Shown here: positions 8,559 to 18,073 of the stretch, in pieces
Position numbering within the stretch: position 1 is the first letter of the stretch
Layout: every line of letters starts with the position of its first letter
NCBI GenBank assembly: GCA_964594775.1
Contig: CAZQNO010000007.1
Span: 1 to 64,000 of the forward strand
Reading direction: 5' to 3'
Length of the DNA stretch: 64,000 nt
From: CAYFVU01 sp964594775
GTDB taxonomy: Bacteria; Spirochaetota; Spirochaetia; DSM-16054; Sediminispirochaetaceae
Made by a program: the position numbers and the translations under genes
The notes under the pieces: model-generated
What the model was told of the DNA's origin: nothing
What the model saw: only the letters and a program-made list of their open reading frames with translations
The model's database searches: none

Positions 8559-8957
8559 ATGGTGCATATGAAAACGACTCCATTGTACTCTATAGTATAC
8601 ACCGCCGCGGCAATAAGTCTACTATTTTCTGCCGTCTTGGACGTACATACGGTTTCCGGTTCTTCCATGAGTCCGACCTTCGCCGACAGGGAGACGGTTT
8701 TTGTATTTCGCTGGGCATACGGTTTGCAGGCCCCCTTTGTGAACCGATATATTGTACGATGGGGAAGGATAAAAAACGACGAGATCATCGTTTTGAAAGA
8801 GCCTGAATCCCGTCTGAGAGTGCTGAAGCGCTGCGCCGAAGTCCGAGACAGTTCCGTTTACGTTCTGGGAGATAATCCCGGGAAATCGAGGGATTCTCGT
8901 CACTACGGCTTTGTAGATTCGATGTATATTGAGGGGAGGGTCCTCCACAGAGAGTGA
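8559..8957 (+). CDS. lepB: Signal peptidase I, short form
   Basis: 132 residues (129 if the second ATG at 8568 is used). S26 family: one N-terminal membrane segment, catalytic Ser36 in SGSSMSPT, general-base Lys90 in RVLKRCAE, and the conserved box VLGDNPGKSRDSRHYG. It cleaves signal peptides of exported proteins on the outer face of the inner membrane. It is much shorter than E. coli LepB (324) and lacks the second beta domain, keeping only the catalytic core as in small Gram-positive-type enzymes. It is the first gene of an operon and its last bases GTGA overlap the start of the PBP. No ribosome site precedes either ATG. Confidence 0.9.
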   Translation: MVHMKTTPLYSIVYTAAAISLLFSAVLDVHTVSGSSMSPTFADRETVFVFRWAYGLQAPFVNRYIVRWGRIKNDEIIVLKEPESRLRVLKRCAEVRDSSVYVLGDNPGKSRDSRHYGFVDSMYIEGRVLHRE

Positions 8958-10840
8958 AAATCGACAAAACTCGACCGACAACGACAGTTCGTTTCTCCCT
9001 CTTCATTCTCTTTACCGTCCTCTTCGTCATTCTTCTCATTTCTCGTTTTTTTCATGTAATGGTCCTTGATACAAATGAAACCTCGAGCCGGGAAACGCAT
9101 AAGGCCGAAAATGTCGAACGCGGCCCCATACTCGATCGTTCCGGCAGAATTCTCGCCATACAGACGCGGCTCTACTCCGTAACCGCCTGGCTGCCGAACG
9201 TAGAGGACCCCCGAAAGACCGCCGACCTACTCGCCCCCATCCTCGGCATGGATGCTCCGCAGCTCTATTCCCGATTGAAAGAGGAGACGGGATTTCTCTA
9301 CATCAGAAGAAAAGTCTCCCCCAGTGTAAGTGAAAAGATCCGTACCCATCTCGACAACGGCGAACTTCCCGGCATTTCCTTAGAAGCGGAATACGGGCGA
9401 AATTATCCCAACAAGGATCTGGCAAGCCATGTACTCGGCTTCGTCGGCACGGACAACCTCGGCCTCGACGGCATCGAGTTGACCTACGAGCAGACCCTCT
9501 CTCCCGACGCTACAGAGGGTATGGAGACCCGCTACGGGAACCAACTCTTCCTTACCCTCGATCTCAATATACAGTACATGGCCGAGGATATCGCCGAAGG
9601 GGCCTTCGCAGAACATGATGCCGATGCGGTAACGGTTTTGGTAATGGATGCAAAGAGCGGAGAATTCCTCGCCTGGGCATCGGCTCCCGACTTCGATCCG
9701 AACCGTTTTGCCGATGCGGATAAGGAAATGAAGAGTAATCGCCCGCTTACCTTTGCCTACGAACCGGGCTCGGTGTTCAAAGCCTTCTCCATTGCGAGTC
9801 TCATGGAACTGGGAGGGATCACTCCCGACAGCACCTTCTTTTGTGATGGGGCCTATGAGAGAGATTTTTCCGACGACAGGCAGGTGGTTATTAACTGTCT
9901 CGGTCGGCACGGGGAAGTACGCGCCAAGGAAATTCTCAAGTACTCCTGCAACGCCGGTGCCGCCTACGCTTCCGAAACGGTGAGCAAGAGCGATTTCCAT
10001 CAGAAATTGACGGATTTCGGCTTCGGGAGTCCCTCCCACCTTCCCCTCCCAGGAGAAACCGCCGGTCTCCTGCGCGAACCGGAGAAGTGGTCCGGGAGAA
10101 CAAAACCGACCATCGCCATCGGACAGGAAATTTCGGTTTCGGCGCTTCAGATCATTTCCGCAGCCACCGCGTTCACCAACGACGGAGTAATGCTTCAGCC
10201 TCACATTGTAAAGAAGATCGTTTCATCGGAGGGGAAGATCATCGAAGCGAAGGAAAGAGAACCGTTCAATCGTGTTCTACGGCCGGAAATCGCCAAGGCA
10301 ATACTCTACATGATGGAATCGGGCACCGAGCGATCGGGTACCGCCTGGCGGGCAAAAATCCCCAAGGTACGAACATCTGCGAAAACCGGTACGGCGGAAA
10401 AAATCGATGTCAGGACGGGGAGTTATTCGAAAGAGGTCTTTGTTGCCTCCTGCCTCGGGATCTTCCCTACCGACGATCCCCGCCTAATAATCTATATCGC
10501 CATAGATTATCCGAAAAAGGGAGAATACCTCGGCGGGAGGATCGCCGCCCCCCTCGTCGGCGAGCTGGGAGAACGGCTGGTCACCTATCTCGGCATACCC
10601 ACTTCCGAAGAAACGGTCGTTCACCACTCCGGCGTCATCCGCCTGCCCGACATTCCCGAAATAGAAATCGGTAAAGCTCTTCCCGATTTTTATGGCCTTC
10701 CCAAGAGGCGGCTCCTTCCCCTCCTTCACATCGAAGAGATAGATGTCTTCTTTGAGGGAGAGGGCTGGGTCAAATCTCAGAGTCCGCCGCCGGGAAGCGA
10801 AATCAGAAGAGACATGAAGATTCGGCTGGAGTTCGAATGA
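8954..10840 (+). CDS. ftsI: Class B penicillin-binding protein (FtsI/PBP3-like)
   Basis: 628 residues starting at a GTG that overlaps the lepB stop. N-terminal membrane anchor (about 13-34), dimerisation domain beginning with ERGPILDRSGRILA, and transpeptidase domain with S273-VFK276 (SxxK), S331-CN333 (SxN) and K477-TG (KTGTAEK). A C-terminal PASTA-like segment of about 60 residues follows. It cross-links septal peptidoglycan with FtsW. No ftsI lies in the dcw cluster of this window, where it would sit between ftsL and murF, so this is the likely division PBP. A second class B enzyme for elongation may exist elsewhere, so the ftsI symbol is an inference from TGTAEK and the PASTA-like tail. 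Confidence 0.85.
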   Translation: MKIDKTRPTTTVRFSLFILFTVLFVILLISRFFHVMVLDTNETSSRETHKAENVERGPILDRSGRILAIQTRLYSVTAWLPNVEDPRKTADLLAPILGMDAPQLYSRLKEETGFLYIRRKVSPSVSEKIRTHLDNGELPGISLEAEYGRNYPNKDLASHVLGFVGTDNLGLDGIELTYEQTLSPDATEGMETRYGNQLFLTLDLNIQYMAEDIAEGAFAEHDADAVTVLVMDAKSGEFLAWASAPDFDPNRFADADKEMKSNRPLTFAYEPGSVFKAFSIASLMELGGITPDSTFFCDGAYERDFSDDRQVVINCLGRHGEVRAKEILKYSCNAGAAYASETVSKSDFHQKLTDFGFGSPSHLPLPGETAGLLREPEKWSGRTKPTIAIGQEISVSALQIISAATAFTNDGVMLQPHIVKKIVSSEGKIIEAKEREPFNRVLRPEIAKAILYMMESGTERSGTAWRAKIPKVRTSAKTGTAEKIDVRTGSYSKEVFVASCLGIFPTDDPRLIIYIAIDYPKKGEYLGGRIAAPLVGELGERLVTYLGIPTSEETVVHHSGVIRLPDIPEIEIGKALPDFYGLPKRRLLPLLHIEEIDVFFEGEGWVKSQSPPPGSEIRRDMKIRLEFE

Positions 10841-12747
10841 GCTCGTTTTACGAAAAAAACCGTGAAACAATGACGCGAAGATTCCCCGAACTTGAGCGGC
10901 ACGTGCAGCAGGGCTTCGGGGATGATTCTCTGCAGATAGCGTGTGAAACCGGCCGGAGCGGTGTTCCTACCGCAAAGATCCGCGGAAGATATCTCCACTC
11001 CAAGCTCGATCCCTGGAGAGAGGCCGAAAGACTCATCGACAGAACCCTCCAAGCCGGCTGCGAGCTCTGTGTGGTCCTCGGCTTCGGTTTCGCCTATCAT
11101 ATTGAAGCTCTGCTGCGGCGCGACGGACAGGTTTCGATTCTCGTCATCGAGCGGAGGGCTGCAATTCTTCGCACGGCGATGCAAGAGCGCGACCTGTCCG
11201 GCCTTTTTGATAATCCCCGCATACACATCCTCGTCGAAGCCTCGGAAGGAGAAATCCGCTCCGCTCTTGCTTCTCACGGACGGTCCCGCATCTGCCTTAT
11301 CGACCTCGAACAATTTGTGAGAGAGGACCCGGACTACTATCGACGAGCAGCCTCCCTCGTCGAAGAATTGCGCTCTCGGCGCAGCGTAAATATGGCAACG
11401 CTCAAGCGCTTCGGTCGACTCTGGATACGCAACCTCGCATGGAATCTGGATCGTCTTGCCGAGGCGAAAGACGTGGCACGTCTGGAGAATGCAGCGAAGG
11501 GTATTCCCGTCCTTCTTCTTGCAGCCGGACCGGGCCTGGACGAGATCCTCCCCCTTATCGATGAAATGAGAAAGCGAATGGTCCTCGTAGCGGTGGATAC
11601 CGCCGCGGGGGCCCTTGCCTCCGTCAACCAGGTTGCGGACATTGTCGTGGTCGTAGACCCGCAGTATTGGAACACCCGCCATTTAGATGCGCTTTTTAGA
11701 ACCGAGTTGCCCCTGCAGACCGGTAAAACCGCGCGGGGGCGCAAAAAAAGCATCTTCGTTTCCGAGTCTTCGACCCATCCGCGTATCTTTCGTCTTCCCC
11801 ATGCCGGGCTCTACTTCGGTGCCTCCCTCTTTCCCCTCGGTGCATACTTGGAAGAGGTCCTTGGGGAAAAGCGAAAACTGGGGGCCGGCGGCTCCGTCGC
11901 CACCACTGCGTGGGACGTATGCAGACTAATCGGCGCTTCGGAGATATTTCTTGCCGGCTTAGATCTCGGCTTTCCCGGCGGGCAGACTCACTACAAAGGA
12001 GGCTTTTTCGAAGAACGACTGCACGGTCTCACCGACCGGCTCAGTCCCTACTCCCACAGCATCTATCGCTACATCATGGAGGGGAGTCCCTCCCGGTATC
12101 CCAACTACGCGGGGGGAACGACCCTCACCGACCGCCGGCTTGCCGTCTACCGCAGGTGGTTCGAAGAGCAGCTTTCCATGAACGGCGATCCGAAGACCTA
12201 TAATCTCAATCGCTTTGCCACACGAATAGAGGGAATCGAGCACCGCCCCCTGGACCGCCTCTTTGCCCTACCGGAACGAAGAGAGGAGATAGATTCGGCA
12301 TTTGCCGCTCTATCGGGCCGCTGCGAGCCGGAGAGAGCGAAACCGTCTGAGGACCCGTCTTTAGAGGAGCGCAGAGAAGCCCTTCGTGATCGTTCTCTCG
12401 CCCTCATTGACGAGCTCTCCGGCCTGTATACCATTGCCGGAAGAGGACTTCATGAGATCGATAAAATCCGCATCCCCGGTGACCCTGTCGATCTCGGCCT
12501 CCTCGACAAGGTCGACCAAGAGATACTCACTTCCTCCGGTAAGGGCTTGGCGGAATTCATCATTCAACCCATTTTAGAGGAGATTCTCACCTCCGAGGAA
12601 GGTGAGGGAATTCTAGATGACAGGGAAAGGAGAGAGATAGTATTCGAGAGATCCAGGCGAATATATGAGCAGATATGCATTTCTGCCGAATATCACATCC
12701 GCCTTTTCCGCCGCAGCCTTTTCCAGAGAAAAAGGAAAAACGGTTAA
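10837..12747 (+). CDS. DUF115/Maf motility-associated glycosyltransferase-like protein
   Basis: 636 residues. The central region carries the DUF115 (MAF_flag10) signature: VLLLAAGPGLDEILPLI, a DxxVVVDPQYWN segment and FLAGLDLGFPGGQTHYKGG. In Campylobacter and Helicobacter such Maf proteins add nonulosonic acid sugars to flagellin; in spirochaetes related proteins are common and uncharacterised. The N-terminal 150 residues contain a Rossmann-like stretch (CVVLGFGFAYHIEALL) and the C-terminal part is helical. It overlaps the PBP stop by 4 bases (ATGA) and is the last gene before a strong terminator. Its operon is with secretion and wall genes rather than flagellar genes, although the flagellar block begins on the other strand 98 bases later. 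Confidence 0.8.
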   Translation: MSSFYEKNRETMTRRFPELERHVQQGFGDDSLQIACETGRSGVPTAKIRGRYLHSKLDPWREAERLIDRTLQAGCELCVVLGFGFAYHIEALLRRDGQVSILVIERRAAILRTAMQERDLSGLFDNPRIHILVEASEGEIRSALASHGRSRICLIDLEQFVREDPDYYRRAASLVEELRSRRSVNMATLKRFGRLWIRNLAWNLDRLAEAKDVARLENAAKGIPVLLLAAGPGLDEILPLIDEMRKRMVLVAVDTAAGALASVNQVADIVVVVDPQYWNTRHLDALFRTELPLQTGKTARGRKKSIFVSESSTHPRIFRLPHAGLYFGASLFPLGAYLEEVLGEKRKLGAGGSVATTAWDVCRLIGASEIFLAGLDLGFPGGQTHYKGGFFEERLHGLTDRLSPYSHSIYRYIMEGSPSRYPNYAGGTTLTDRRLAVYRRWFEEQLSMNGDPKTYNLNRFATRIEGIEHRPLDRLFALPERREEIDSAFAALSGRCEPERAKPSEDPSLEERREALRDRSLALIDELSGLYTIAGRGLHEIDKIRIPGDPVDLGLLDKVDQEILTSSGKGLAEFIIQPILEEILTSEEGEGILDDRERREIVFERSRRIYEQICISAEYHIRLFRRSLFQRKRKNG

Positions 12748-12767
12748 AGAATTAGCGCCTCGTTCCG

Positions 12768-12780
12768 ACACTATTAGTGT
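12768..12780. repeat. Short perfect palindrome ACACTATTAGTGT
   Basis: A 13-base inverted repeat with a single central base, in the 98-base gap between the convergent maf-like and cheA-like genes, upstream of the terminator. It could be a minor hairpin or protein site. No gene start is near it, so a role as operator is unlikely. Confidence 0.3.
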
Positions 12781-12805
12781 TAGGGCATAAACGCCTTTGC
12801 AATCT

Positions 12806-12847
12806 AACGGTATGCTGAAATAAACGTCCAGGCATACCGTTTTTTTT
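12806..12847 (+). terminator. Rho-independent terminator after the lepB-PBP-maf operon
   Basis: AACGGTATGC (12806-12815) pairs perfectly with GCATACCGTT (12832-12841), a 10-bp stem with a 16-base loop, directly followed by T8 (12840-12847). It is oriented for the plus strand. The T run overlaps the stop codon of the converging cheA-like gene. In the other direction no T run follows, so it should not terminate the minus-strand block. Confidence 0.8.
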
Positions 12848-14777
12848 ATATTGTCACGATTGAGGGGCTCAGATAGGTAAACTCGGTACCCGAACCGCTG
12901 ATCTTCATCTTGTGAAGGTAGGGACTTCCCTCGATGTAGAGGGTAAGACGGTCTTCGGGGATCTCCTTCTTGAACATCAGTTCATCGACCAACAACACTG
13001 CTTCCTTATCGAGGTAGGAGAGCACCAGACCGGTGGAGTCTGAGGGACTCACGTCCGTGCGGTAGAGCCTGCCCTCCAGGGTGAACACGGGAAGGCTGTT
13101 CCAGAGCAGCGCTCCGTTTTCGTCGGCGCTGAAGACCCCCTCTTCGGTTTTTACGGTACTGCGGATGTGTCTTGCGGGAACGGCGATGAACCTTCCTCCG
13201 CAGCGCACGATCTGCAGAGTCATGAGGGTAAAGCCGGCCGGCATTTCGATGGTGAATGTTGTTCCCTCCACATCGCTTTCCACCGAAAGACCTCCCCCCT
13301 CGAACCGGCGTATCTTCTGGAAGACCAAATCCAATCCGTATCCCCTTCCGGAGGTCTCGGTGGCGTCATTCAAGGTGGTGAGTCCGGGATAAACGAGAAA
13401 GCGGATAAGGTCTTCCTCTCCTTCCGGTAGCTCGTCGATGCGAATTCCCTGCCTCTTCGCCCGTTCAAGCAGGAGGTCTTTTTGTATGCCGCGGCCGTCG
13501 TCGCCGACCGACACGTAGAGCTTTCCCTCCTCCTGCCTTGCCTTTATGAGGATGAGTCCCGCCTCCGCCTTCCCTTTGGACAGGCGCTCATCGGGTCTTT
13601 CTATTCCATGGTCGAGGGCGTTACGGATGAGATGCACCACGATCTCCGACAGAATCTCCGCCGCACGCCTGTCGACCCGAATTCCGCTTCCTTCGAGCGT
13701 CAATTCCGCATGTTTATCGAGCTTCGCCGCAAGATCGCGGACCATCCTAAAGTGGGGCAGAAAAACCTTTCCCAGGTCAACCATGCTGAGACGCGCGGCG
13801 AAATCCTCCAGGCCGTCTACCAGCTGTCTTAGCGAATCTATCTGCTCCTTTTCTTTGGGAACGTGACGGCTCAAGCGATGGATACGGATCTTCAGTTCAT
13901 CAATGTAGCCGTTGAGACTGTCCAAATCGCCGGCACTTATTCTGAGAGAAATTTCACCGGATGAGCGCTCCCATTCGGTTTTTCCCACCTGTCGGTAGAG
14001 TACGCTTTCGAAGGAAAGTGGAGACAGGAGAATTCGTTCCACTTGATCCACGTTTACCGCCCGGTAGATTTTCGCATCCTCGGCGCTTCCCGTACAGAAA
14101 AAGCTAATGCTGCGGTATTTCGCTTCATTCGCTTGCTCTTCGTGACCGCTCCCGAAGGGCGGGTTTGTGCGGACAACCTGTAAGAGCTGCTCGAGATTGT
14201 TGAGAATGAGGTAGCCCTTAGCGTAGCTGATAGGCGTATCTTCTTCTAAATACACGGTTATGCGGAGAAAGCGTTCTCCCCGCTCTCTCGCTTCGTGCAA
14301 AAGTTCCCGCTCGAAATCGCTGAAATCCGGTATAAAATCGAAGACTCCCTCACCTTCAGGTTGAGCGGTTTTTCCGCCGGTCTCATCGTTTGGCTCTTCA
14401 CCTGTCGCCTCTTTTTCTTCCGTTTCTTCCGTTTCTGCTTCGAAGCCGCTCTGGTCCTTTCGCAGAGTGAACATTTCCTGTATTCGATCTAGATGGGAGA
14501 AGAGAAAATCGAAAGCCTTCTTGTCGAGAATGCTGCTGCCCGATTCCAGCTCCTCCAGTCGTGATTCCAGCTCATGGGCAGCCTTGGCGATTTCGGTTTC
14601 ATTGAGATAGGACGCTTCGGATTTCAGAGAATGGGCATTGCGAAATGCCTGGGTACGCAGTTTTGTGGATTTGGGTTCCTGCTCGAGACGAAGGAGAAGG
14701 GAATTAAGATTCTGTAGGTAATTCGCCCCATCGGCGAGAAACGAAACATAGAGGGCTCTGTTATCCTGCGAATTCAT
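12846..14777 (-). CDS. CheA-like chemotaxis histidine kinase
   Basis: 643 residues with CheA architecture: P1/HPt domain with phospho-acceptor His49 (NAHSLKSEASYL), acidic linker (110-145), a P2-like domain (about 155-250), a P3 dimerisation helix pair, P4 ATP-binding domain with N box HLIRNALDHGIE, G1 DDGRGI and G2 SGRGYGLDLV, and a C-terminal CheW-like P5. The HPt motif HSLKSE differs from the usual HTLKG: the conserved Gly after Lys is Ser. No cheW, cheR, cheB or cheY is beside it. It is last in the minus-strand block, overlapping the J-protein gene by 17 bases. It may be the main CheA or a paralogue working with a separate receptor array; the sequence cannot decide. Confidence 0.85.
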   Translation of the reverse strand: MNSQDNRALYVSFLADGANYLQNLNSLLLRLEQEPKSTKLRTQAFRNAHSLKSEASYLNETEIAKAAHELESRLEELESGSSILDKKAFDFLFSHLDRIQEMFTLRKDQSGFEAETEETEEKEATGEEPNDETGGKTAQPEGEGVFDFIPDFSDFERELLHEARERGERFLRITVYLEEDTPISYAKGYLILNNLEQLLQVVRTNPPFGSGHEEQANEAKYRSISFFCTGSAEDAKIYRAVNVDQVERILLSPLSFESVLYRQVGKTEWERSSGEISLRISAGDLDSLNGYIDELKIRIHRLSRHVPKEKEQIDSLRQLVDGLEDFAARLSMVDLGKVFLPHFRMVRDLAAKLDKHAELTLEGSGIRVDRRAAEILSEIVVHLIRNALDHGIERPDERLSKGKAEAGLILIKARQEEGKLYVSVGDDGRGIQKDLLLERAKRQGIRIDELPEGEEDLIRFLVYPGLTTLNDATETSGRGYGLDLVFQKIRRFEGGGLSVESDVEGTTFTIEMPAGFTLMTLQIVRCGGRFIAVPARHIRSTVKTEEGVFSADENGALLWNSLPVFTLEGRLYRTDVSPSDSTGLVLSYLDKEAVLLVDELMFKKEIPEDRLTLYIEGSPYLHKMKISGSGTEFTYLSPSIVTI

Positions 14778-15409
14778 GGTACTCCCCTTCCTTCCCCAAT
14801 CGCGCGAAAATCGAAAGGGACCTCGTTCGTATCTCTCTGTCGGTGGACTTCATTCCCATGACGAGAATTGCACTGAAACCGCGGCGGCGGCCTATTCGTT
14901 CAACCGCGTCGAGGACGGCGAGTTTCACCTGTCTACTTCCCGCGCCGAAAAGCCTCGATAATTGGTCACAAGACTGAATAATCTTCAATCTTCCCACCGC
15001 CTCAACGGCGGCAATCACCACCATCTCCGATTCGTCGAAGAAGGCATTCTTGAGGTAGTAGTAGGCACCCTTCTTTCCGGTAAAACCGAGCCTTTTTGCC
15101 GCGAAGGCCCGCATCTCCGCAACCATTCCCTCGCTCACGAGTTTCCCAAGAGAGTGCAGGTCGGGCTGTGCTGATGCGGGTTTTGCCCTTGGTCTAAGGC
15201 CGTTGCGTTCCCGTACGGGAAAATCGACGTAGTTTTTCTTCCGCTTTCTTACCGACAGGACCTTATAGGCGGCAACGACCTTTCGGAATTCATCCCCCGT
15301 CGCCGGATCCTTCGTCACATCGGGATGATACTGTTTCGCAAGCCTGCGGTAGGCCCGTTTTATCTCATCGAGTCCGGCGCCGGCCTCCAAACCCAGGGCG
15401 CGATAGAGT

Positions 15410-15423
<14 letters not shown>
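14761..15423 (-). CDS. J-domain protein with HEAT-like repeats
   Basis: About 220 residues. The N-terminal J domain (residues 5-70) contains the essential HPD tripeptide (KQYHPDVT) that stimulates Hsp70 ATPase. After a short linker, the rest is helical with HEAT-like repeats (VIAAVEAVGRLKIIQSCDQLSRLF, then KLAVLDAVERIGRR), split here for length. It lacks the G/F and zinc-finger regions of DnaJ, so it is a specialised co-chaperone. The TTG at 15423 is preferred because AGGAG lies 7 bases upstream; a TTG at 15429 is also in frame. It overlaps the Hsp70 gene by 14 bases, so the pair is probably made together. The HEAT part likely binds a client. Confidence 0.8.
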
Positions 15424-17103
<1,680 letters not shown>

Positions 17104-17107
<4 letters not shown>

Positions 17108-17730
17108 CTATGTTTCTCCTCCATTAGGGTAATCATCAAATTTACTTCTCCAAGGGTTGCGCCGACTCTCGCTGCGATGAGCTCCGAGGAGAGCCCCTGT
17201 TCATGGAGCTCCCTCACCTGCGCTCTCATGCCGGAGAGTCCGCAATCGCCGGCTTTTTTTTCTCCAGGCACATTCCCATTCTCTTTTTCCGTTTCGCCGT
17301 TCACCGCCGCAGGGCTATTTTTCTCCGGCTGCCGCCCCTTTCCCTCGAAATCGAGCTCGCTAGAGCGGTCTTCACGGTCTTCGGTCTTTTTCTTTTCCAA
17401 CGAAGGCTGATTTGCTACTCTAGGCTTTATCCTGCTGTAGGTAGCGCTGCTCATAGTAAATGTATCGGTCGATTTTTGCAGAAGCCTGATACGTCTGTCC
17501 GCTTCCTCGATCGTCTTCGCTAGACGCGTTATCCGCTCCTCGATAATATTGATGTTTCTATCGGCGGTTTGGTTGAGTTCAACGATCATCTCCTCGAGCT
17601 CTCCCCGTATTTCCGCGAGAATCCGAACGGAGGTATCCCTTTTTTTAATTTTCGAATTCAAATAAAAATAGAGGAGGGCAACAAGGACGAGGTTTATGGC
17701 CACTCCGATGAAAAGCACCGTCAGCTGCAT
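17104..17730 (-). CDS. DUF6115-like membrane-anchored coiled-coil protein
   Basis: 208 residues: one N-terminal membrane helix (residues 3-25), a coiled coil (about 35-90), a charged low-complexity linker rich in Lys, Glu and Pro, and a C-terminal helix-turn-helix-like motif (VRELHEQGLSSELIAARVG, then GEVNLMITLM). This arrangement matches what I know of DUF6115 proteins encoded in flagellar operons of Firmicutes. It lies three genes after fliA. In B. subtilis the gene directly after sigD is swrB, which also encodes a membrane-anchored protein and activates the flagellar export gate, so a similar role is conceivable but unproven. It follows the 112-residue gene by 4 bases. Confidence 0.65.
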
Positions 17731-17734
17731 GATC

Positions 17735-18073
17735 TTAACCTGAAATGTCTATATTTTTCCCGAGATCCGGATCCTCAAAAAAGTTCTTCTTTTTCCCCTT
17801 TTCTCTCCCGCTCCCGGCCTGTTCTTCCTTGGCCTCTCTCTTCTGTTCCCCCTGTTCAAAACTCCCTTCCTGGTGATCTTTTATCCTGCCGCTCTCCTGC
17901 TGGAGTTCATTCGTATGCAGTACCGTCTCGTCGTTGAGTCTCGCCTGTTTCGCAAGTTCCGCTCCCCGGGCCTCCTGTTGGAGGACCGCGCCTTCCTTTA
18001 AGGCGGCCTGTTCCTTGCCTATCTGACTGAGTCTGACGAATAAGGTCTGTAGATCAATCGGTTGGAGCGACAT
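17735..18073 (-). CDS. Small hydrophilic protein, conserved position next to fapA
   Basis: 112 residues, nearly all polar, with an N-terminal helical segment (LQTLFVRLSQIGKEQAALKE) and a C-terminal charged, probably disordered part ending NFFEDPDLGKNIDISG. No membrane segment or catalytic motif. I recognise it only by position: a short Gln/Glu/Lys-rich protein after fapA is common in spirochaete and some Firmicute flagellar clusters. The ATG at 18073 is preceded by AAGGGCC and lies 20 bases inside the fapA 3' end. It may be an assembly adaptor, but nothing in the sequence proves this. Confidence 0.6.
   Translation of the reverse strand: MSLQPIDLQTLFVRLSQIGKEQAALKEGAVLQQEARGAELAKQARLNDETVLHTNELQQESGRIKDHQEGSFEQGEQKREAKEEQAGSGREKGKKKNFFEDPDLGKNIDISG

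Noticed and set aside
7365..8567. Longer start (8567) for the LysM/M23 peptidase
   Set aside because: It would overlap the start of the divergent lepB, adds residues without similarity to the family and lacks a ribosome site; ATG 8492 has GGGAG upstream.
12768..12805. ACACTATTAGTGT palindrome and surrounding sequence as an attachment site or mobile element end
   Set aside because: Single copy, no integrase or transposase nearby, and it sits between convergent genes next to a terminator.
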